A stretch of 5,089 bases of DNA from an uncultured Alphaproteobacteria bacterium (lineage in GTDB: Bacteria > Pseudomonadota > Alphaproteobacteria > CAAHEQ01 > UBA3637), in assembly GCA_947629595.1 (NCBI GenBank), contig CANREI010000088.1:1-5089 (forward strand), in the 5' to 3' direction. Position 1 is the first letter of the stretch, and every line of letters starts with the position of its first letter. Below the pieces are notes generated by a model, which saw only the letters and a program-made list of their open reading frames with translations, was not told the origin of the DNA and did no database searches. The translations under genes and the position numbers were made by a program. Shown here piece by piece: positions 1 through 5,078 of the stretch.

Positions 1-185
1 GCGGCTAACCGTAAATGCGATGTGGTTAATTTATGGGCCGCTTCAATATCGTGATAGTCATGATATCGTTTTGCCAACATAAATTCCTGTTCGGCATCGA
101 GCATGGGAAACTTATTCACTTCCGCCAAATACAGCGACAGTGAATTATGCGTATAAAGCAATGAGAGTACATTAGATTGTTGCAT
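1..185 (-). CDS. rpoH: RNA polymerase heat-shock sigma factor RpoH (sigma-32), N-terminal part
   Basis: This is the first 61 codons plus two bases of a leftward gene that runs off the left edge of the window. RpoH directs RNA polymerase to heat-shock promoters. The visible peptide starts MQQSNVLSLL and contains LYLAEVNKFPMLDAEQEF (residues 18-35), LAKRYHD and AAHKLTTSHLRLA. The 'LxxYLxEVxKFPMLxxEQEFMLAKR' and 'AAHKLxTSHLRLxAK' blocks are the start of sigma region 1.2 to 2.1 in RpoH and separate it from RpoD, which has a long N-terminal extension. The ATG at 185-183 is preceded by an AAAGGAT ribosome site about 8 bases upstream, so this start is well supported. The core-binding and DNA-binding regions lie outside the window, so the gene's integrity cannot be judged. 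Family assignment is from motif recognition. Confidence 0.92.
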   Translation of the reverse strand, partial: MQQSNVLSLLYTHNSLSLYLAEVNKFPMLDAEQEFMLAKRYHDYHDIEAAHKLTTSHLRLA

Positions 186-208
186 ATCTTATATCCTTTC
201 AAAAAAGC

Positions 209-238
209 AATATAATTCGAATCTCTACGGATAGACAA
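209..238 (-). promoter_or_regulatory. Candidate second promoter P2 of rpoH
   Basis: On the minus strand TTGTCT (238-233), an 18-base spacer and TATATT (214-209) form a second sigma-70-like promoter nearer the gene. Its transcript would start near 202 and carry a leader of only about 17 bases, just enough for the ribosome site. An eight-base palindrome, ATTCGAAT (215-222), lies directly against the -10 box and could be an operator or chance. The match is weaker than P1 and the region is AT-rich, so this is tentative. Confidence 0.35.
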
Positions 239-262
239 TTCGTTTACGAAAAACAGTTTACG
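239..262. repeat. Short direct and inverted repeats at the rpoH P1 start site
   Basis: GTTTACG occurs at 242-248 and again at 256-262, with starts 14 bases apart; the second copy overlaps the P1 -10 box. TTCGT at 239-243 and ACGAA at 246-250 form a near-palindrome centred where P1 transcription should begin. These could be a protein-binding site or the foot of a leader hairpin in rpoH mRNA. They are short enough that chance is possible. Confidence 0.3.
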
Positions 263-283
263 CCAAATATTTATCATTGTCAA
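255..283 (-). promoter_or_regulatory. Candidate vegetative promoter P1 of rpoH
   Basis: On the minus strand TTGACA (283-278) is a perfect -35 box. It is followed by a 17-base spacer and TAAACT (260-255), which matches four of six bases of the -10 consensus. Transcription would begin near 248, leaving a leader of about 62 bases before the rpoH ATG. It lies between the small ORF at 357-449 and rpoH, so rpoH need not depend on transcription from further upstream. Confidence 0.65.
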
Positions 284-356
284 GAGGCTTTTAACATAAA
301 AGTATATGTTTTTTCACGTTCTGCCCATACAATGATATAAAAATGCCCCTTTTTTC

Positions 357-449
357 CTAGGGATTTGTCAGCGGCGAATTTTGCAGGAAATAATATAAAA
401 TAATCCCGACAATGGCTGCACCGACCAAAAAATTTTGAAACGGGCTCAT
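357..449 (-). CDS. Hypothetical 30-residue single-pass membrane peptide
   Basis: I do not recognise this gene. The ORF has 30 codons from ATG (449-447) to TAG (359-357). The product starts MSPFQNF, has one hydrophobic stretch at about residues 7-22 (FLVGAAIVGIILYYFL), and ends QNSPLTNP. It contains no Lys, Arg, His, Asp or Glu, which is unusual even for a small membrane peptide. Translation is supported by AAAGGAAGG at 466-458, eight bases before the ATG; the same nine-base ribosome site precedes groES in this window. A TATAAA box at 482-477 could serve as a -10 element without a clear -35. The ORF points toward rpoH, whose start is 171 bases downstream, with the rpoH promoter P1 between them. 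No clear terminator follows the ORF. It could be a small subunit of a membrane complex, a regulatory peptide or a toxin-like peptide; nothing here decides. Confidence 0.6.
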   Translation of the reverse strand: MSPFQNFLVGAAIVGIILYYFLQNSPLTNP

Positions 450-457
450 AAAAACAA

Positions 458-466
458 CCTTCCTTT
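458..466 (-). promoter_or_regulatory. Strong ribosome binding site of the 30-residue ORF
   Basis: AAAGGAAGG on the minus strand sits eight bases before the ATG at 449. It is the main reason for calling the ORF real, since random AT-rich sequence rarely gives this purine block at the right distance. It is identical to the nine-base site at 4766-4758 in front of groES. Confidence 0.6.
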
Positions 467-487
467 AAAAAAACACTTTATATTTTT

Positions 488-516
488 TTGACAGAATTGA
501 ATTATGCACTCATTTT
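488..516 (+). promoter_or_regulatory. Weak candidate promoter for the map operon
   Basis: A perfect -35 box TTGACA (488-493) is followed after 17 bases by CATTTT (511-516), which matches only three of six -10 positions. If used, transcription would start near 523, inside the hairpin at 506-550. No better -35/-10 pair was found between 450 and 599; CATAAT at 577-582 is a good -10 but would start transcripts at or beyond the ribosome site. The operon promoter is therefore unresolved. Confidence 0.25.
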
Positions 517-550
517 TTTAAAAAAGCCAGTTCTTTTTTTTAAAAAGTGC
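506..550. repeat. AT-rich hairpin in the divergent control region before map
   Basis: GCAC at 506-509 is complementary to GTGC at 547-550. Inside these, a T run (513-519) faces an A run (542-546), and AAAAAAG (520-526) pairs with CTTTTTT (533-539) across a six-base loop, CCAGTT. The result is an interrupted hairpin of about 45 bases, placed 50 bases before the map start. It is not followed by a clean T run on either strand, so it does not look like a standard intrinsic terminator. It may be a leader structure, a binding site or bent DNA. The A/T runs make part of the pairing cheap; the GCAC/GTGC arms are the more telling part. Confidence 0.4.
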
Positions 551-599
551 TTGAAGTAAGAAAAAAAAAGAAGTAGCATAATAAAAAAGGATTCAAATC

Positions 600-1388
600 A
601 TGACAAAAAATGTTACAAAGTATGATATAAAAGAGTTTGAAGGTTTACGCAAAGCCGGTCGATTGGCGGCTGAAACGTTGGATTATATTACACCGTTTGT
701 TAAAGTCGGCGTTTCAACCGGCGCGCTGGACGACTTATTGGAAGCCTTTATGCGTCAACACGGCGGCATCCCGGCAACCATCGGCTATCACGGCTATGAA
801 AAAGCCAGTTGCATTTCGCCGAATCATGTTGTTTGCCACGGCATTCCCTCTTACAATAAAATTTTACAGGACGGCGATATTATCAACATTGACATTACCG
901 TTATTCTGAACGGGTGGTACGGTGATACTTCCCGTATGTATTATGTGGGCAAACCGAGTATTAAAGCCAAACGACTCGTTGAAACAACGTATGAAGTGAT
1001 GTGGGCGGGCATTCGACAATGTTTGCCGGGCAACACGACCGGCGATATCGGCCATGCCATGCAGGAATTGGCGGCTTCGGAAAACTTTTCCGTCGTGCTT
1101 GATTTTTGCGGACACGGAATCGGGCGTGTTTTTCACGGCGCCCCGAATATTTTAAATTACGGCACACCGCACACCGGCACCAAGCTGGAACCCGGTATGG
1201 TTTTTACGGTAGAACCGATGGTAAATATCGGCACTTATCGCACGTTAACGTTATCCGACGGGTGGACAACCATTACCAAAGATCGTTCGTTATCGGCACA
1301 GTTTGAGCATACGCTCGGTATTACCGAAACCGGTTATGAAATATTTACTTTATCACCCAATCATTGGACTTATCCGCCCTATAAATAA
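600..1388 (+). CDS. map: Methionine aminopeptidase, type I
   Basis: This cytosolic enzyme removes the initiator methionine from nascent proteins when the second residue is small, after deformylation. The 262-residue product is a full-length type I enzyme of pita-bread fold with no N-terminal extension. All metal ligands of the family are visible: Asp98 in NIDIT, Asp109 in GDTSRM, His172 in CGHGIGR, Glu205 in TVEPM and Glu236 in FEHT. The substrate-binding histidines His80 (VCHGIP) and His179 (FHGAP) are also present. Each is one position later than in the E. coli enzyme, so the alignment is essentially gap-free up to Glu236. The ATG at 600 has AAGG at 587-590, nine bases upstream, and no competing start. 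It is the first gene of a four-gene operon; radC follows after 11 bases. Map is normally essential, and nothing suggests damage. Confidence 0.97.
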   Translation: MTKNVTKYDIKEFEGLRKAGRLAAETLDYITPFVKVGVSTGALDDLLEAFMRQHGGIPATIGYHGYEKASCISPNHVVCHGIPSYNKILQDGDIINIDITVILNGWYGDTSRMYYVGKPSIKAKRLVETTYEVMWAGIRQCLPGNTTGDIGHAMQELAASENFSVVLDFCGHGIGRVFHGAPNILNYGTPHTGTKLEPGMVFTVEPMVNIGTYRTLTLSDGWTTITKDRSLSAQFEHTLGITETGYEIFTLSPNHWTYPPYK

Positions 1389-1399
1389 GGAATTTTTTA

Positions 1400-2122
1400 A
1401 TGACGAAAGTCGTTCCGCCTCTTTCTTCTTCTGTCGCCGACTCCTCAAAGCCCGATTATCTGGGTCATCGCGCCAGAATGCGGGAAAAATTATTATCAAA
1501 AGGCGCCGAGTCTTTTTCCGATGCCGAATTATTGGAAATGATTTTAATGACAGCCCTGCCCCGACGCGATGTGAAGCCGCTTGCCAAACAGCTTTTGCGT
1601 CAATTTATCACGCTTTCCGGCGTTGTTCATGCCGACGTGACTGTTTTACAACAAATAAAAGGCGTTAAAGAATCCGTTATTTCTTTGTTAAAACTGATTG
1701 AGGGAACGTGTCGTGTTTTATTAAAACCGGATACAACCAACAAAACCGTATTGTCCGAGTGGAATCAAATTATTGATTATTGTCGTTTCAATTTATCACA
1801 CAAGAATCAAGAACATTTATATTTAATCTATTTAGATAAGTCAATGAAACTGATAACGGTTGACGATTTTCAAAAAGGCTCCTCCGATAAATTACCGATT
1901 TTTCCGCAAGAAATTTTAAAACGCGCTTTAAACCTTAACGCTTCGTCCGTTATTATGGTTCACAATCACCCTTCCGGTGAGGCGCGCCCTTCGCGGGAAG
2001 ATTTGATTCAAACGGAAAATGTTCGCGTTTATCTTTTGAACAGCGGCATACAATTATATGACCATTTAATTATTGCCGATCATAAAATTTATTCATTCAA
2101 CAACAAATCTTTAATCGGATAA
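1400..2122 (+). CDS. radC: RadC family JAB/MPN-domain protein
   Basis: The 240-residue product has the RadC layout. Residues 20-105 form an N-terminal helical part with helix-hairpin-helix character (LGHRARMREK, DAELLEMILMTALPRRDVKPLAKQLL, then LQQIKGVKES). Residues 120-240 form the JAB/MPN domain. The JAMM metal motif is intact: His188 and His190 in MVHNHPSGEARPS, Ser198 and Asp201, followed by IQT and later DHLIIADHKIYSF. These predict a metal-bound hydrolase fold. The family's real role is unsettled: the name comes from an E. coli radiation-sensitivity allele later traced to another gene, so a DNA repair role should not be assumed. The length is typical. The ribosome site AAGGA (1387-1391) overlaps the map stop codon, implying co-transcription and probably coupled translation. 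Pairing with map is familiar in Alphaproteobacteria. Confidence 0.95.
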   Translation: MTKVVPPLSSSVADSSKPDYLGHRARMREKLLSKGAESFSDAELLEMILMTALPRRDVKPLAKQLLRQFITLSGVVHADVTVLQQIKGVKESVISLLKLIEGTCRVLLKPDTTNKTVLSEWNQIIDYCRFNLSHKNQEHLYLIYLDKSMKLITVDDFQKGSSDKLPIFPQEILKRALNLNASSVIMVHNHPSGEARPSREDLIQTENVRVYLLNSGIQLYDHLIIADHKIYSFNNKSLIG

Positions 2123-2134
2123 GGAAAACACACA

Positions 2135-2536
2135 ATGGATTATCAATTTTATTTGCAAAAAGCGCTTTTAACCGCCGTTCACGATATTTTGGAAACGGTT
2201 GCACAAGAAGGAATTGAACCGGATTGCGCTTATTACTTAACCGTTGAAACGAATCGAAAGGATGTTGAATTACCTGATTTTGTTCGGCAAAAATATCCGA
2301 CACAAATCACGCTCGTGTTGGAAAATCAGTTCGAAAATTTGTGTGTCGATTCTGAAAAAATAACGGTGGATTTAGTTTTCGGCGGTGTTTCTTCCACGGT
2401 TTGCATTCCCTTTCGGGCCATAAAACAGTTTGCCGATCCCCATCACAATTTTGTTCTTGCTTTTCAACCGCAACCGCCCGCAGAACCCCAAAAAACAACA
2501 CCGAAAATTATTCGGTTAGACGATTTAAGAAAATAA
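2135..2536 (+). CDS. sspB: SspB-like ClpXP adaptor, alphaproteobacterial type
   Basis: SspB binds the ssrA tag put on proteins from stalled ribosomes and tethers them to ClpX, speeding degradation by ClpXP. Residues 1-110 are the substrate-binding domain. They start YQFYLQKALLTAVHDILE and include YYLTVETN, the block KYPTQITLVLENQFENL, and VFGGVSSTVCIPFRAIKQFADP, the most telling stretch for this family. Residues 111-122 are a Pro/Gln-rich linker (QPQPPAEPQ). Residues 123-133 (TPKIIRLDDLRK) resemble the C-terminal ClpX-binding tail of alpha SspBs. At 133 residues it is shorter than most alphaproteobacterial homologues I know, mainly in the linker. AAGGA (2121-2125) overlaps the radC stop codon, nine bases before the ATG. 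The family was once annotated DUF1321. Domain and tail are both intact, so it should be functional. Confidence 0.9.
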   Translation: MDYQFYLQKALLTAVHDILETVAQEGIEPDCAYYLTVETNRKDVELPDFVRQKYPTQITLVLENQFENLCVDSEKITVDLVFGGVSSTVCIPFRAIKQFADPHHNFVLAFQPQPPAEPQKTTPKIIRLDDLRK

Positions 2537-2537
2537 A

Positions 2538-2747
2538 ATGCTTAAAAAATCCGTACAACTCACCGGTCATCAAACCAGCGTTTTATTGGAAGAGGCGTTT
2601 TGGGACGCTTTAAAAAAATTGGCCGAAGAAAGAAAAACCTCCGTTCGGCAGCTTATTATCACGGTTGATAATCACCGCACGACAAACTTGGCCAGTGCGT
2701 TGCGCGTGTTTGTGTTAACGGAACTTCAAAAAAAACTTCAAAAATAA
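2538..2747 (+). CDS. Ribbon-helix-helix domain protein (RHH_4-like)
   Basis: This 69-residue product resembles the small alphaproteobacterial ribbon-helix-helix family often found near sspB. Residues 4-17 (KSVQLTGHQTSVLL) fit the DNA-contacting beta ribbon. Residues 18-33 (EEAFWDALKKLAEERK) fit helix A. Residues 35-47 begin helix B, and NLASALRVFVLTEL (50-63) is the conserved C-terminal block. Ribbon-helix-helix proteins usually bind DNA as dimers, but the target and role of this family are not established to my knowledge. Only one base separates the sspB stop from the ATG, and the only ribosome-site candidate is a weak AAGA at 2527-2530, so translation is probably coupled to sspB. It is the last gene before the terminator at 2750-2780. 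The start fits the family N-terminus. Confidence 0.8.
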   Translation: MLKKSVQLTGHQTSVLLEEAFWDALKKLAEERKTSVRQLIITVDNHRTTNLASALRVFVLTELQKKLQK

Positions 2748-2749
2748 AA

Positions 2750-2780
2750 AAAAGGATTCTGCTTTTCACAGAATCCTTTT
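2750..2780. terminator. Bidirectional intrinsic terminator between the map operon and groEL
   Basis: AAAAGGATTCTG (2750-2761) pairs perfectly with CAGAATCCTTTT (2769-2780), giving a 12-base-pair stem with a seven-base loop. Rightward transcripts then run into TTTTTT at 2783-2788. Leftward transcripts read the A run at 2746-2753 and the As at 2741-2744 as U tracts. It lies 2 bases after the ribbon-helix-helix stop codon and 20 bases after the groEL stop, so it serves both convergent operons. Confidence 0.9.
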
Positions 2781-2800
2781 CATTTTTTGAGGTTTCAGGC

Positions 2801-4450
2801 TTAATACATACCGCCCATGCCGCCCATACCGCCGGCAGCACCGGCACCGTGATCACAGCCGCATTTTTCTTCCGGCTTATCGGCAACCATGGCTTCGGTT
2901 GTAATCAACAATCCGCCGATGGACGCAGCGCCTTCCAAAGCCGTGCGCACCACTTTTGTCGGATCGATAATGCCGGATTCGAACATATCGGTATAAACGC
3001 CTTTTTGCGCATCATATCCGTAAACGGCATCATATTTTTCCAATAACTTACCGACAATCACGGAACCGTCAACAGCCGCATTTTCGGCAATTTGACGAAT
3101 CGGCGCTTGCAATGCTTTCCGAATAATATCAATACCCACGCGTTGATCATCGTTTTCCGATTTTAAGTTATCCAACGCCTTGGTGGCATAGAGTAACGCC
3201 GTACCGCCGCCCGGCACAATGCCTTCTTTCACGGCTGCGCGGGTTGCATGCAACGCATCATCAACTCTGTCTTTCTTTTCTTTCACTTCAATTTCGGAAG
3301 CACCGCCGACTTTAATCACGGCAACACCGCCGGACAATTTTGCCAGCCGTTCTTGCAATTTTTCTCTGTCATAATCGGACGTGGTTTCTTCAATCTGCTG
3401 CCGAATTTGAGCCACGCGTGCGGCAATTTGTTCTTTATCGCCGGCCCCGTCAACAATGGTGGTATCATCTTTGGTAATCGTGACCGATTTTGCCGTTCCC
3501 AAAGAAGCCAACGTCACGTCTTCAAGTTTCATACCCAAATCGGGAGAAATAACTTGTCCGTTCGTTAACACGGCAATATCCTGCAACATGGCTTTCCGCC
3601 GGTCACCGAATCCCGGCGCTTTGACGGCAGCAATTTTCAATCCGCCGCGCAGCTTGTTAACAACCAACGTGGCCAACGCTTCGCCTTCAATATCTTCCGC
3701 AATAATCAACAACGGACGCGATGTTTGAATCACGGCTTCCAAAACGGGAATTAACGCTTGCAGATTGGATAATTTCGTTTCATTGATTAAAATGTAAGGA
3801 TTATCCAACTCGACAATCATTTTTTCCGGATTCGTCACAAAATACGGCGACAGATAACCTCTGTCAAACTGCATTCCTTCCACCACATCTAACTCCGTTT
3901 CCGTGCCTTTGGCATCTTCAACGGTAATCACGCCTTCATTACCCACTTTTTCCATGGCTTGGGCAATATAATTACCGATTGACGAATCGCCGTTCGCGGA
4001 AATAGTGCCGATTTGAGCAATTTCAGCCGATGTCGAAACTTTTTTGGAACGGCTTTTAATATCTTCAACCACCGTTGAAACAGCCATATCGATACCGCGT
4101 TTTAAATCCATGGGATTCATACCGGCGGCAACGGCTTTACACCCTTCCCGAATAATGGCTTGTGCCAAAACGGTTGCCGTTGTGGTTCCGTCACCGGCAA
4201 CATCGGCCGATTTGGACGCCACTTCACGCACCATTTGCGCACCCATATTTTCAAACTTATCGGATAATTCAATTTCTTTGGCTACCGACACGCCGTCTTT
4301 GGTAATTTTCGGCGCACCGTAAGATTTTCCCAAAACAACATTCCGTCCTTTCGGGCCTAACGTTACTTTAACGGTATCAGCCAACAAATCAACGCCCTTT
4401 AACATTTTGGAACGGGCATCGGTTCCGAATTTAATTTCTTTTGCACTCAT
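2801..4450 (-). CDS. groEL: Chaperonin GroEL (Hsp60)
   Basis: This is the large chaperonin subunit, forming two seven-membered rings that fold proteins in an ATP-driven chamber capped by GroES. The 549-residue product is full length. Visible landmarks are TLGPKGRNVVL (30-40), the ATP site GDGTTTATVL (86-95, with Asp87), the apical domain with GYLSPYFVTN (198-207), the catalytic Asp398 in RVDDALHATRAA, and the signature AAVKEGIVPGGG (405-416). Lys408 sits where the signature usually has Asp, Glu or Gln. The tail ends GGMGGMGGMY, the usual Gly-Gly-Met repeat, but is preceded by EEKCGCDHGAGAA (527-539). This Cys-X-Cys-Asp-His is not in the common GroEL tail. The ATG at 4450 has AAAGGGG (4463-4457) six bases upstream. 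The gap to groES is 13 bases, so the two form one operon. It is almost certainly the housekeeping copy. Confidence 0.99.
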   Translation of the reverse strand: MSAKEIKFGTDARSKMLKGVDLLADTVKVTLGPKGRNVVLGKSYGAPKITKDGVSVAKEIELSDKFENMGAQMVREVASKSADVAGDGTTTATVLAQAIIREGCKAVAAGMNPMDLKRGIDMAVSTVVEDIKSRSKKVSTSAEIAQIGTISANGDSSIGNYIAQAMEKVGNEGVITVEDAKGTETELDVVEGMQFDRGYLSPYFVTNPEKMIVELDNPYILINETKLSNLQALIPVLEAVIQTSRPLLIIAEDIEGEALATLVVNKLRGGLKIAAVKAPGFGDRRKAMLQDIAVLTNGQVISPDLGMKLEDVTLASLGTAKSVTITKDDTTIVDGAGDKEQIAARVAQIRQQIEETTSDYDREKLQERLAKLSGGVAVIKVGGASEIEVKEKKDRVDDALHATRAAVKEGIVPGGGTALLYATKALDNLKSENDDQRVGIDIIRKALQAPIRQIAENAAVDGSVIVGKLLEKYDAVYGYDAQKGVYTDMFESGIIDPTKVVRTALEGAASIGGLLITTEAMVADKPEEKCGCDHGAGAAGGMGGMGGMY

Positions 4451-4463
4451 GGTTTTCCCCTTT

Positions 4464-4751
4464 CTATTCTAAAACACCCAATACATCGGATTCTTTCATA
4501 ATCAGCAAGTCTTCGCCGTCAATTTTAATTTCGGTTCCCGACCATTTGCCGAATAACACTTTATCGCCGTCTTTCAGTGTCATGGGAATAATTTTTCCCG
4601 ACTCGTCACGCGCACCCGCGCCCACGGCAACAACAACGCCTTGCGAGGGCTTTTCTTTTGCCGTATCGGGAATAATAATACCGCCGGCAGTTCTGCTTTC
4701 TTCCGCAACGCGTTTAATGACAACTCTGTCTAATAATGGTTTAAAATTCAT
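4464..4751 (-). CDS. groES: Co-chaperonin GroES (Hsp10)
   Basis: GroES forms a seven-membered lid that closes the GroEL chamber. The 95-residue product matches the family length. The signature begins at FKPLLDRVVIKRV (3-15). The mobile loop that docks on GroEL is at about 17-34, with the hydrophobic contact III at 25-27 inside GGIIIP. The central turn GAGARDESGKI (44-54) corresponds to the roof hairpin, and VLFGKWSGTEIKIDGEDLLIMKESDVLGV closes the barrel. No key residue is missing. The ATG at 4751 is preceded by AAAGGAAGG (4766-4758), six bases upstream. It is the first gene of the groES-groEL operon, with an RpoH-type promoter 45 bases upstream. Confidence 0.99.
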   Translation of the reverse strand: MNFKPLLDRVVIKRVAEESRTAGGIIIPDTAKEKPSQGVVVAVGAGARDESGKIIPMTLKDGDKVLFGKWSGTEIKIDGEDLLIMKESDVLGVLE

Positions 4752-4795
4752 ATTTTTCCTTCCTTTCGTTCAATTATCAAAATATGATGTGTATT

Positions 4796-4824
4796 AAATA
4801 GTATGCATTGAGCCAAAAGTCAAG
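4796..4824 (-). promoter_or_regulatory. RpoH-type heat-shock promoter of groESL
   Basis: On the minus strand CTTG (4824-4821) is followed by 18 bases and ACTATTT (4802-4796). The heat-shock consensus I remember for Alphaproteobacteria is CTTG, 17 or 18 bases, CYTATNT, so only the first base of the second box differs. The overlapping TTGACT (4823-4818) with TATTTA (17-base spacer) is a poor sigma-70 pair at the -10, which favours RpoH as main factor, though dual use is possible. Transcription would start near 4789, about 38 bases before groES. No CIRCE operator is seen, so HrcA control is not supported. Confidence 0.65.
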
Positions 4825-4944
4825 ACAAAGAAACATATTTTTATAAATTTATTTTAAAACAATTTTGAAATGAAACAAAAACCGTTTATAAGCTTGCCTT
4901 TCAGCTTCTTTTACAAACACATTTTTTCATTTTGAGCGGCTCAT
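4825..4944. other. AT-rich spacer between groESL promoter and tRNA terminator
   Basis: About 120 bases with many A and T runs and no convincing gene. The longest ATG-started frame I followed here, on the plus strand from 4870, encodes about 21 residues and has no ribosome site. A small stem, AAGCT with AGCTT across eight bases near 4890-4907, is seen on the minus strand but lacks an adjoining T run. Confidence 0.5.
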
Positions 4945-4971
4945 AAAAAAAGCCTTTCCGTTAAGAAAGGC
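4945..4971 (-). terminator. Intrinsic terminator of the tRNA-Thr gene
   Basis: Reading leftward, GCCTTTC (4971-4965), a six-base loop and GAAAGGC (4958-4952) form a seven-base-pair stem followed by seven Ts (4951-4945). This is a textbook intrinsic terminator 15 bases after the tRNA 3' end. It should insulate groESL from tRNA transcription. Confidence 0.88.
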
Positions 4972-4985
4972 CGGAAGCTTAAAAA

Positions 4986-5061
<76 letters not shown>

Positions 5062-5072
5062 AATGCGAATAT

Positions 5073-5078
5073 CTTATA
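5073..5078 (-). promoter_or_regulatory. Possible -10 box of the tRNA-Thr promoter
   Basis: TATAAG (5078-5073) lies 11 bases before the mature tRNA 5' end, the usual place for a -10 box of a tRNA gene with a short leader. Its -35 box would fall beyond the right edge of the window, so the call rests on five of six -10 matches and position. Confidence 0.35.

Noticed and set aside
292..316. Hairpin AACATA/TATGTT followed by T run, plus strand, looking like a terminator
   Set aside because: The stem is almost pure A-T and no rightward gene ends before it.
501..552. CIRCE-like HrcA operator before map (TTATGCACTC ... AAGTGCTT)
   Set aside because: CIRCE needs TTAGCACTC and GAGTGCTAA nine bases apart. 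Here the left half carries an extra T, the right half is poor and they are over 30 bases apart.
551..582. Promoter TTGAAG (551) with CATAAT (577) before map, sigma-70 or RpoH type
   Set aside because: The spacer of 20 bases is too long for sigma-70, the RpoH spacing is also off, and the start near 589 would remove the map ribosome site from the mRNA.
864..1167. Minus-strand ORFs of 68-90 codons inside map
   Set aside because: They lie wholly inside a well-supported gene, lack ribosome sites and show no recognisable domain.
1400..2122. radC as a sign of a mobile or defence island
   Set aside because: RadC-like proteins do occur on mobile elements, but this one is locked between map and sspB with matching composition and shared stop/ribosome sites, so it is the chromosomal copy.
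3248..4322. Plus-strand ORFs of 90-106 codons inside groEL
   Set aside because: They are shadows of the conserved groEL reading frame, with low-complexity translations and no ribosome sites.
4870..4935. Plus-strand ORF of 21 codons starting MKQKPF between groES and tRNA-Thr
   Set aside because: There is no ribosome site or promoter, and its composition is what AT-rich spacer would give.
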